Below, in pieces: positions 24,411 through 40,400 of a stretch of DNA of 64,000 bases. This stretch comes from Doris montereyensis (taxonomy: Eukaryota; Mollusca; Gastropoda; Nudibranchia; Dorididae). Within the stretch, counting starts at the first letter, position 1; each line of letters begins with the position of its first letter. The notes beneath the pieces were generated by a model. The model saw nothing but the letters and a program-made list of their open reading frames with translations. It did no database searches and was not told the DNA's origin. Location of the stretch: contig JAXRKP010000617.1 of NCBI GenBank assembly GCA_037039925.1, positions 36,001 to 100,000 on the forward strand. Reading direction: 5' to 3'. A program made the position numbers and the translations under genes.

Positions 24411-24894
24411 GATGCCTGTAAAGTATAGTTACAAGACGTGTGTTTGATGCCTGTAAAGTATAGTTACAAGACGTGTGTTTGATGCCTATAAAGTATAGTT
24501 ACAAGACGTGTGTTTGATGCCTGTAAAGCATAGTTACAAGACGTGTGTTTGATGCCTGTAAAGTATACTATAAGACGTGTGTTTGATGCCTGTAAAGCAT
24601 AGTTACAAGACGTGTTTGATGCCTGTAAAGTATACTATAAGACGTGTGTTTGATGCCTGTAAAGCATAGTTACAAGACGTGTGTTTGATGCCTGTAAAGT
24701 ATACTATAAGACGTGTGTTTGATGCCTGTAAAGCATAGTTACAAGACGTGTGTTTGATGCCTGTAAAGTATACTATAAGACGTGTGTTTGATGCCTGTAA
24801 AGTATAGTTACAAGACGTGTGTTTGATGCCTGTAAAGTATAGTTACAAGACGCATGTTTGATGCCTGTAAAGTATAATTACAAGACGTGTGTTT
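24411..24894. repeat. Minisatellite, 14 copies of a 34/35-bp unit
   Basis: Fourteen units begin GATGCCTGTAAAG and end ACGTGTGTTT. Two main versions exist: a 35-bp form with the core AGCATAGTTACAAG or AGTATAGTTACAAG, and a 34-bp form with the core AGTATACTATAAG. Units 4 to 11 alternate between the two, making a dimer of about 69 bp. One unit is shortened. The array starts exactly where GATGCCTGA lies in the inverted element at 26309. Confidence 0.95.
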
Positions 24895-24990
24895 GAGTCC
24901 TTTTGTTGTCTCACGAAGGGTTATAGTTATGCACCAAACGTGACATGGCTGTATTTTTCTTAACGGAGTTGTCACTTATTATTGTATTTT
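24895..24990 (+). mobile_element. Diverged end of a hammerhead-core repeat element
   Basis: The order TTGTTGTCTCACGAAGGG, CAAACGTGAC and GGAGTTGTCACTTATT matches the right arm of the element at 25267-26440. The presumed ribozyme core has lost several conserved positions here. With the upstream (CT)n and TCTGACATCACA at 24396, this is a relic of a third element copy. Confidence 0.55.
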
Positions 24991-25352
24991 ATCATTTATG
25001 GTCTTTAATAAACACACTACACATGAAGCGATTTATTATACAAGTAAGCAATCTCCTGTTACTAAAATTAGTAATATTAAGTTACTGGATCACTAGCATC
25101 ACAAAATTGACATATATTTTGTACTTCTAGACAAGGGCCATTGTGGGGCTCATTAGTCTTTGAAATGACTGCTGAATTTCTAAATACACGCGCAATTTAT
25201 CTATGAAGTATTTATATACATGGAATTTCGATTTATATACAGTAATAATGGACTATGTACCGATAGATACGAAGGAGCCACAGTGGAGTGAAGTCAAAGG
25301 CGAAATATGACAATAAGTGACAACTCCACTAATAAAGACAAAACAAACACGT

Positions 25353-25381
25353 GACGTTTCGGGTATAACCCTTCGTCAGAC
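25353..25381 (-). ncRNA. Hammerhead-ribozyme-like core
   Basis: On the minus strand it reads CTGACGA, a 12-nt stem-loop (AGGGTTATACCC), then GAAACGTC. This fits the CUGANGA and GAAA core, with ACGU as a minimal self-complementary stem III and C as the cleavage-site nucleotide. The 10.1/11.1 pair would be an A-C mismatch and stem I is only about 3 bp, so activity is doubtful. Confidence 0.45.
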
Positions 25382-25467
25382 AACAAACGAGAAATATCTA
25401 CAATCTAGATCTAAGTGCTACCTCAGAAGTAAATAATAAAAGGTGAGAAGGAGATAGAGAGAAGAGA

Positions 25468-25613
<146 letters not shown>

Positions 25614-26015
25614 GAAAAAAAGGCAAGGAAGAAAGAAAGGGAGAGAGATGTATGAGTATAGGAAACAAGAACGAAACAAATAGGATAACTATAAGACTAG
25701 ATCTATATCTCACTGGGTCTAGAAAGAAGAAATGATAGAGAATGAATGAAAGGAAGTATCAATCAAGGCAAAAATTTACACTGAAGGTGCGAAATGTATA
25801 TAAATTACAAATGTATCAATGCAATAAGGGAACAGAGTAAACAACTTATCTGAAATATCCAAAAAATGCCAGTTAGCACTAGTTGATGCCAGTGAGATAT
25901 AGATCCAGTGAGATGTAGATCTAGTCTTATAGTTGTCCTATTTTTCGTTCTTGTTTCCCCATACTCACATGTCTCTCTCTGCCTTTCTTTCTTCCCTGCC
26001 TTTCTTTCTTCCCCT

Positions 26016-26123
<108 letters not shown>

Positions 26124-26354
26124 CTTCTCTCTCCACCTTTTACCTTTTATTATTTACTTATTTTTATATTTATATTTCATTCTAGATCTGAACTTTCCAT
26201 TCTCGCTCATTCTTCACATCCCCCTCTATTACGTTTCTTATCATCACTGTATTTTTCTTTCTTTCTTTCTCCTTTTCTGTTTTTCTTCTGACATCACATT
26301 GTGTGATGCCTGAGGTAGTACTTAGATCTAGATTCTAGATATTTCTCGTTTGTT

Positions 26355-26382
26355 GTCTGACGAAGGGTATACCCGAAACGTC
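26355..26382 (+). ncRNA. Hammerhead-ribozyme-like core
   Basis: Same layout on the plus strand, with a stem II of AGGGTATACCC, one base shorter. Confidence 0.45.
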
Positions 26383-26899
26383 TCGTGTTTGTTCCGTCTT
26401 TATTAGTGGAGTTGTCACTTATTGTCATATTTCGCCTATATACCGATAGCTAATCCGCTTAGCGGCAAGCAGCACTACACAAACACCACATGTACTGATG
26501 CATCCAGTCTTATGCTGTAACCTCCTAAATAATCAAAATTGAATTTTGAATAACAGAGGAAAAGAGAGTCTCGCTACAATGGACTCGTCCACGCCACGCG
26601 GTTTACATATTGAAGCATCACACAACGAGCGTTAAACACACACACCATCAGCAGTTTATACCGTTTTCAGCAATTTCTTGCAAAAGAATAAGTCGAAGAT
26701 CGATCAACTGATTAATTTATCCGAGTCGATGTATTCGTTTATCGTATTGTATAGACAAAGTATAACCTATTAATATCGTCAATAGGAACAATGATTCTGA
26801 TAATTTTGATAGTGATGTAAAAGGCTCCTCAATTCTCTGTTCAATAACGTTCTTTTAAGCTGCCAGTATACTTGCTATCTATTATATACTATGTATATG

Positions 26900-27125
26900 A
26901 AGATAAAAATGGGATCTATAGTCTGCATCTCCCACATATGCGACCTCACCGACATGGTATATCATTGTGTTCGCAAGCAGACCATTTCATTCGAAGTTCT
27001 TCTCAACTCGCCGAGGAGCAAAAGTACGTCTGTCTTTTAGCCATGTTACACGTTTTGACAAGCTATTTATTTGCGTACCGGTATAGCTTGATACTCATTC
27101 ACACACGTGTCAAAGAAGGAAAGGA
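26900..27125. repeat. Dispersed repeat B, copy 3
   Basis: The most diverged of the three copies. It keeps ATAGTCTGCATCTCCCACA, a TTCGAAGTTCTTCTCAACTC block and TACTCATTCACAC. Confidence 0.6.
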
Positions 27126-28079
27126 AAGTTAGTGCAAGGTCCACGCTGGCTTGTATTTACAGAAAACAAGTAATATCTATCTTATGTATCTATGAATATT
27201 TTAATTTCTATACCGTTCACGTGTTGTATAACATGGATAAATCGTATTCAATGACAAGGAAAAAGCTTTAAAACATTCCTAAATTAGCAGGCAGTTCATG
27301 GTGAAATGAGCACTGACAATGATAATACTCAAGAATTAAGTTTGTCAGTGATTATTATTATGAAAAAGAAGAACATTATTTCGACGAGTACAATAAATAT
27401 TAACGAAGCATCCTGACTGAGGCGTTCCCGAGCAGGCTCTGATTGGTCAACGAGCTTTATTCTTTTTTTCTGATTGATCGCGCTTGGAAACAAATATTAT
27501 TGATAAAGATTAAGAGGCAAACAGGACAAACAAAAGTTACAAAATTGAATTTGAAAGACCTAAAGTTTAAAAAAGAAAAAAAATCATCAGCCAAATCACG
27601 CGAGATTATTCAAAACCAATTACGTCACTGGGGGCGGTTGTGACGATATTCAGAACTCAAATATCGAGTTATTTCTTTGCGGCGATACATTTTGCCCAAA
27701 GCACGATAGGGTGCCTAGTCCTAATCATGCACGACGTTTTGTCGCTGAGCTTCTGTAGCCTACACAATCCGTTTAAATATACAATCTAGGCCTTTTTGTT
27801 GTTGAATTAATGGGTTCTTTTTTACGATGCAAAAGAGGGCACTAATATATCATTGCGAGGTGCAGATGAGCTGGAGCTGATCGTTTTCTAAACCTTGTTT
27901 TAAACCAGGCAGTGCCGCAATCATGTTTTGTATGAGGTTTTGTAGAAATTCATTCAATTGCCTTTCTCGCTATACTCCTCCTCTTCGTCCTCCTGCAACG
28001 ACAATAACAACATAAACAGCAACAATAGAAACAATATCTAGTATTTCTCCAACTACCACCATCACCACCATCGCTACTA
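27126..28079. other. Non-coding sequence
   Basis: No gene recognised. The last part (28000-28079) is rich in CAA/CCA triplets and leads into the CTA repeat. Confidence 0.45.
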
Positions 28080-32669
<4,590 letters not shown>

Positions 32670-32927
32670 CGTTTCGCAACGTGGTTGACACACTCAGCTT
32701 TCTCAATATGCGCGTTTCCGTATGGGAGTTGTACGTTTTCAAATCCCCATCTGAAATCATGGTAGTGTACCGCAAGCTGTCGTCTAAGGACATTACCCGT
32801 GCTGCTTCCACTTCCATTCCCCCCAGACGAGCCTTCGTAGTTCTTCTGACACCTTTCACTTTCGGAGTGTGACTGATGCCACTCCAAATTCTTCATTGGA
32901 CAGTCGCTGGCGCATGGTTTTGCAAAG
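32670..32927 (-). CDS. Candidate isolated exon, product unknown
   Basis: On the minus strand an open frame of 86 codons is bounded by an acceptor-like CCACAG before 32927 and a donor-like GTAATA after 32670. Its GC content is higher than its surroundings. The peptide starts near SDCPMKNLEWHQ, has a Gly/Ser-rich middle (GGNGSGSS) and ends near ECVNHVAKR. I do not recognise the family and see no partner exon. It could also be part of an old repeat. Confidence 0.22.
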
Positions 32928-34277
32928 CTGTGGATGGTCCAGAATAAATAGTCAGAACAAGTTATATAATTGCAGTTTCAGCAGGGTTCATAGGGGTTCA
33001 TACAAGAGACATAATGAAATGCCTGTGAAAGGAATATATACATTTCATACATAGATTTATGGAGAACATAAAATTAGCTCATGATGCAAGAATATGTGTA
33101 GCAAAGCAAAAGAAAATTGCAAAGATTGAATTATTGTTAAACCCATGGTGCATGGCTAGTTGTTCATCTAGATCTAGACTCTACATCTAGAATCGCTTAA
33201 TGGCATTGGTGACTTACAGAAGGGTTTTGAGCAGTCCAGGAATTCCTAATTTGATACTTTGGGCCTGGGTCATGGGTGTGGTAGGGCAGGCAGTACGAGG
33301 TCCTGATTTTCAAAATATTCAATTGCGTTGAAAATAGCATCAAAAGAGCGATCACTTTTTTTGCCACTCTACAAGGCCAACACTATATCCGTGTTCTGCG
33401 ATCTTCGGGAATAGATCAGAGGGAAGTTTCAATTGAAACATCATGTCGATATCATATATTTATGATTTATACTTGTCTTCTTCATATCATATATTTGATT
33501 TATACTTGTCTTCTTCATGATAGCTGACAACTCAATTTTTGTTTCCTAATGAAAGGGAATAATGATAAAAGGATTCTTTTCTGTGTCGCTATTATATCTG
33601 TCCATTAGATCTAAATTGATGATAAAAAATAAAAGCAGAAAATGTAGGCGATTGAAACGATAAAATTTGCTTATTGAACAAAGACAGTACAGTGGCAAAA
33701 TATGATAAATGATGGGCTGAGTGGAAAGGGATCATAATACATTAGGACCATGACCTAAGGCGTCATAATGAGGGTTTGAAGGACCAATCAGCTTTCTAGA
33801 CAAAGTAGCACCAGCGGTTGCCATATTTGACCGGCTGTCTTATCAAGCGGCCATTTTCTGCAAAGTTAACTATGCGTTGACTTTTCATGATTTGTTTGTT
33901 TTGGTCTCCATAGCAACATAATTTTAAACAAACCATACATCATATACACTGCGTGGGCCTACTATTTGAGTGAATACTAGTTGAGAAGCCACCTCTGGTG
34001 GGGCAGGTGTTAGATTTTGTTATCTCTGTTAGAGACTTTGTCGGTTTTTTAAAAACATTTTTGGCATGCTGATTCTTTAGATTTAGATAATTGATTTTAA
34101 GTGCTTCCATTCTATGGTTGGTTATTGAATTCATTGCAGCTTTATTAGGCCGTTTTCACCAGTGCAAACTTAGAATGTCTAATTTTGAGAGTAAATTTGA
34201 AGATTGTTGGTTGTCACCTTAAAATGCTCCAATGTTACTTATATTATATAGATAGAACAACACAGATCTGTCATTAA

Positions 34278-34372
34278 GGGGCTAGTGGTAGGTCCTACTT
34301 TGCTCACTTACCTCTCATCTTTGTTTCCTCTTAATTTACAAAGTGGGTAGTGTAAATTTCAAAGAAATTAGC
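34278..34372 (+). repeat. Dispersed repeat A, just before the first visible PTBP exon
   Basis: Contains GGGCTAGTGGTAGGTCCTAC and GTTTCCTCTTAATTTAC, then GTGTAAATTTCAAAGAAAT. Confidence 0.6.
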
Positions 34373-34450
34373 TGCAGAATGTGTATTTTGACCCGCAAAA
34401 GTGTCAAATACTTTTTCCTATCTTACATGCTTCTTTCTTTTCCTCTACAG

Positions 34451-37400
34451 TGAATTCTATGGATCTGGAATGAAAGTAAGTAGTGCCCAAATTAAAAAAA
34501 ACCCATTTAAGTTCAATTAAAACAATGTTTTTTTTATATTTCTGGCTGTTCCGTTAGTGAAATTTAGTTCTCTTTTTGAGTCTGAAAGGTTAGGAGCCTT
34601 ATGAAGATTTACGTTTATTTTTTTTAATGCGTTTTTGTTATATCCAGTAAAAAAAATAATTATTATGCTAGTTTACATGTTGTAAATGGTTTGAGCACAT
34701 GCCCACACATTCATGTGATTGTCATTGGGATTTCTAAAAATGATCATGGGGCCCTTTTATCAAGAATTATTAGGGAGATAGACACATTTTCTGGTAATTA
34801 TGCCTTCAATGACAAAATGACCCCAACAGCTCCAGCCATTGTTATGAATTACAATGGGTGGTCAATGTCTGCTAAATTTCAATGTTAATTAATGACAAAC
34901 TTTGCTTTTTTGCACTGTTTTCCTACTAATATCACACATATTTATTGAATTTTACTTATTATTTCTAGAGAGGCCCTGACGACCTAAACATGCAAGTTGG
35001 TGACGGAAGAGGAGATTCGGATGCTAAGAAGGTAGGCCTTTATGCAATGCCGTTAATTGTCAGTACATTATCAAAAATTCATAAGTACAGTGTAAAGTGC
35101 TCAAATGTACCACATAAGCAAATTTTAGCATATGTTAATCAATGACAGCACTGCTTTTATCTGCCTCCATGACAGGCCTGTTGTTTCTGTTAATTCCCAT
35201 GTTATAAATAGAAAAAGTAAGTGTCACTACCACAGCAACCACAAGATTTAAGGGAAGAAAATATTGTTTGCGAAATTAAATTTGGCCATTTATGTATAAA
35301 AAGAACCTATGGAAACGCCCATGCAATTTACATAGCTGCCAAGCTGTTCCGTATAATACGGATTTGTTCCGTTATTTCGTCTATCCGTCCGTGAAACCGA
35401 TTTTACTGCACTGAGTCCGTATTTCGTATTTTTCCGTATCCACCATGGCTGATGGAACCGTTTCTGCAAGGTCCGGAGCCCCATTCGAGTATATTTTTGT
35501 GAATTTTTAATGGCGTCCAAGCAGTCTGTGAACCGGATGTATATAATGTAATAATAGTAACAATTTCCGGGTCTTCACATGTGTATTCAGTTTAGTGCCC
35601 TCTTCGACAATACAGATTATTAGCTGCCTTTGTTGTTCATTCGTCTTGGATATAGATCTATTCTAATTCTAATGACTTTGTGCCGTGTGAGATCTTGATC
35701 GACATTACGCTCTTCGACTTAGACAATACGGATTAGATATCTAGATCTAGATTTAGAATCTAGATAGATCTAGATCTAGTTGTTGGTTGATTTTTAAGAT
35801 ATTAAATTTAAGGGTAAATTTAAAGACTGCATTGAGAACTCTGAACTGGCTGGATATTATTGTTACGGATTTATTGGAGATCTATTCTAGATCTAGTGCC
35901 TTACGTTCATCGAGGATCTAATCTAGATTTGAGATTTGGTTTAGATGTGATTTTTAAGACTGCATTGAGAACTCCGAACTGACTGTGATCTCTATTATTA
36001 ATATTTATTGATATTATTATTAATATTATCTATCTAGACTAGATCTAGAACTAGATTTAAAAGAATGGCTTTCCCTCCCCCACCTTAAAAAAAGAAAGGG
36101 GAACAGCATCGAGGTGTCGTAAGGGGTGTTCCTTATTTTGGTTTTTGAAACTTGGCAGCTGAATGAATTTATTTAAGAAACTTTTTATACACTGTTGATA
36201 TTCAGGTTTATTCTTATCTTGTTATTGCATCACTGAGGTACATGCCAAACAGTAAATCATCCATCAATTAAAGAGTATGAAATTTGTACATTTTCTGTAT
36301 TAAATCATACTGGCGTCACTTATGAAATTGCCTTAATTTTCATAGGGTGTTATTCTACATAACACAAATAATTGATATAATATAAAGAAAAATTTAAAAT
36401 TGTTTTGTTTACTTTCAGCCCAAATTTGACAATGGTGGAAATCCACCATCACGGGTTGTTCACATAAGAAACCTTCCCAGTGATGCTGCTGAAACAGACG
36501 TGGTCCAGTTGGGCATGCCTTTTGGCAAAATGACAAATGTGCTTGTGCTGAAGCAAAAAGGCCAGGTAAGACAGGAGTTATAACTAATTTTATACCAATG
36601 TCCATGAGAGATATAAAAAATTTCAAGCAAGTTTCAGTTATTGCTATTTACCATAATCTATTCATATCATGCCATTTTACTGTTTCCAGGCCTTCCTCGA
36701 ATTTGAACTTGAGAGTTGTGCTGTGAATATGGTCAATTTCTTCAAAACCAATCCAGCTCATGTGAAGATCCAGACTGTCTTTGTTCAGTTCTCAAAACAC
36801 CAGGAACTTAAAACGGATGCTGGAAATTCGCAGGTAATTTGAATGGCAGATAGATTTAGCATCAATTTTTGCTTAGGTATTTACTCTAGGGGATCTGTGG
36901 GTAGGCACCATAATCAGTTAACAGAAGGAAATCTAATCTTTTTACTTGTTGATGGCAATCATTCTTTGTACAACTAAGACTGACATTCCATTGCTAGAAG
37001 GTTAATTTTTTGTAACCTAAACTGTCAAATGTTATCCTGTGTTTTTTTGTTAACATTTTTTTAAAGGTGGCATATTTGTCAAAGGTGATGTTAAGTTATG
37101 CCTATGACATGGTGTCATAGCAGACTAATTAAGGGATATAATTTTCGGGAATGCTACAATTTAGGATCAACATTGAGTTAATATCATTTCCTTTGAGTTT
37201 TACACCTTAAGTTTACTTCTAAACCACCCCCAGGCTGATTTTCTGTTTCTGTTTAAAAAAAAACTCTTAAAAAATCTATCACCCTGGAGCAAACTGAGTC
37301 GTCCTATGCCATTCCATGCATACCTTCTTGTATTCCCTTTACTTGAAACGGCAGTTGATTAAGTGCTTGTGTGTGTTCATTGTAATACACATGTATTCAG

Positions 37401-40400
37401 TAGATTCTGTACAACTACTAGGTCCACACTACCATAATGTGTATGCTCGATACTATTTTCATCCGCCCCGGACATTGTCACAACTGTTTACATTTTTTTT
37501 TTATATAATGCTTCTTTTTCCTTTTTACTGTCACAGAATACAACTGCCCAGGCAGCTCTGCAGGCTGCACAAGGAGTGCTGGGAGAACCAGGATCCCTTG
37601 ATGATCATACACCCATTTTGAGAGTCATTGTAGACAATGTACTCTATCCAGTCACGCTTGAAGTTTTACATCAGGTAATTACCTTTTTCCATCTTCTAGG
37701 GACAAGATGAAAAGTACAGCAGAATGTCTTTGATACGAACAGATATTCTCCAGCGTTAGTGCTAGTATACAACTTTTCTAGTCTTTCTTCCTTTCATTGG
37801 TGCATTAATCTTCCCACTGCCAACCTGGTTGTTTTTGCATCTGTAAATATTTTTAAGGCCCACAAATCAGAAGGAAAGCCAGCATCACATTATACACATT
37901 CTTTGAAATATTGGAACGAAATAAAGTAAATGGGAAAGTTAATTTAAATCTGTTTAATACCTGCAAATCTTCCGACTATGGGGGAAAGAAAAGGCTGGCC
38001 AACGAGCAGACCAGCACTGCCAAGCCCCTTGATTGCCCACGAAGCATTCTAAGAGTACGATTTAGACCTCTTTTATTGTTCTAGCATTCTGAACGATTGT
38101 GATGATTTTGTGCTTTGGACTGGGAAAGTTTGACATCAATATTTTATTATTCATTCCTACACATTTAATTTGTACAAAAAGTGCGTTCTTCTTCTTCCTC
38201 AATGGACTGACATCTTGAAATTGGATATCCTCAAATATTTTAGTTTTTAGATCTAGAGAACTAAAATGTTGAATTTGTTTTTGTTGATCCCAACAGCGAT
38301 CATTGAACGGAATGGTGTTAGTTGGGAGGAGAAAAACAGAAATGGGGATTTGTTATCTGATTCCTGTACCCGGCACTGGTTATTGTTTGTTTTGTAATAA
38401 ACTTCATCACAAGACATGCTCAGTCACTGCATCATGTCAAGCGCTCGAAATTAAATGAAATATACACAAGTGCATATTAATATACACTCAAACATGCGAC
38501 ATAGTATAGAAATTAAACGTTCATGTGTGTGCCGAACAATGTTCAATAGGTTGTTTACAGGTATGCATTTTTCACCTATTAAGATATAATGCGTTATAAG
38601 GGAGTATGGCATTCATGTTATCAAGATAAGCATTAAAGTTTTAAATCATACTTCCCTGAGTTCTACAGACTTGCTAAAACAATTACAAACAATGTTAATG
38701 GTGGACTGGGCATAGGTACATCATTTTATTTCCCATAACTTTTCGTTTAGACCTGAACATGTCAACATGAAAACGTTTTCTACATTTCTCTCACCCCTGT
38801 GTCAAATGATGGTTGTGTTTCATTGTGTTTATTATGAAATCTGTAAACTGGTTTACTGATCACTGACTCTGTTCAGGATGTCCAGAACCGTCTGAATAAT
38901 GGAGAGAAGAAAAAAAAATATAAGCTGAAATAGCCATGTTTGCCTGAATGTTTCTCTTTTTGAAGTGTTTTGTCATATATCTTTGAATTTATAAGGATTT
39001 CTGTTTTTTTTTGGTGACATTTCAGTTGTTTTCACGATTTGGGAAGATCATGAAGATTATCACCTTCACTAAAAACAGTAAGTTCTGTCACAATTATGAT
39101 CCATTTTCAGAAAAAGAAATTTTGCTTTTTTTAATTTACCCATCAATCATATGCTATCAAGTTTCATTCCAAGTGTCAGTTTCACTCTTGGAAATAATTA
39201 TACTTCTTTAATGGTATTCTTTTGTTCCAAGTTCCTCAAGTAATCCATAACATTTGAATTGCCATTAGTGTGGTTCAGAAAAACTATTGCGTTTAGGCGC
39301 TGTTACTATTGTCACAAGCATGCAAGCATTCTTTCAGACAACTTGACCATGATCCCATTTCTTTTTGTGTAGATACTTTCCAAGCTCTGATTCAGTTTTC
39401 TGATCCCATATCAGCTGCTACAGCAAAAGATGTAAGTATGAAAATTTATTATTTTTTTACCCCCTCTGTATCCAATATGCTTATATCTCCTAATTTGAAT
39501 GCAATGATAGTATTTTCCTGACATGTAACCATACTTATTGGATTTAAATTTTACATTCTTTAATTGCTCTCAATGCATTATTTTCTACTCCCATGGTGAT
39601 GCTCTAGTCTCTTGATGGTCAAAATATCTACAACGGATGCAATACCCTGAAGATTGACTACTCACGACTGTCAAATTTGAATGTTAAGTATAACAATGAC
39701 AAGAGCAGAGACTTCACACGCCCTGATCTTCCTACAGGTGATGGTGGCATAGATGGTGGCATGGGTATGAACATGAATGGTGAGTTATGTTTTGCTGATT
39801 TTGTCTTCATTGTTTCTTATGCCGATATTTTATATTAAGATTACCGACAAGATCTTGCTGATTTCATGATATGTGCATAAGGAATTGAGTCTTTCTTTCA
39901 ATTTCAAAATGTTTCTTTGGTAACTAAGAAAATGTATCCATCATTTTTGATAATAAAGTAAGGATTCTTAAGCAGCTGTCAATCGTTACGAGACCCCATG
40001 ATTTTGTTGTTTTGGAATGCTTATTACTGGTTTGGGCGTAGGCCGTGAGTTCGTCCGTGAATCGAGACCTAGTGTATAGGCGGAGGTCGGGTGCATTTTT
40101 AGATCAAAAGATAACCGCAATGCTACAGGATAAGATGCATTTATATTTTATGATATAGCTTTTATTTGTTCTTAGGTTTCCAGCACGGTTATATAAATTT
40201 CCCTTTGCCATTATTTCAGGAAACATGAATATGGGAGCTGGTGTTTTGGGCTCTGGTAAGTTACGTGTTCCATTTAATCAAAGGAATTTTTTTATGTTTC
40301 GTACAATGTAAATGAGGCCAATATTCTTTATGGTTGGATGTAGCACATAAAAACAATTGTAACAGTCTTAAAATTACTAGTGTTATATGGTTGCATTTAG

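Noticed and set aside
35330..35520. Block rich in TCCGT/CCGTAT and a 76-codon minus-strand frame
   Set aside because: Repeated short words give a weakly structured sequence, but there is no partner repeat in the window and no coding motif.
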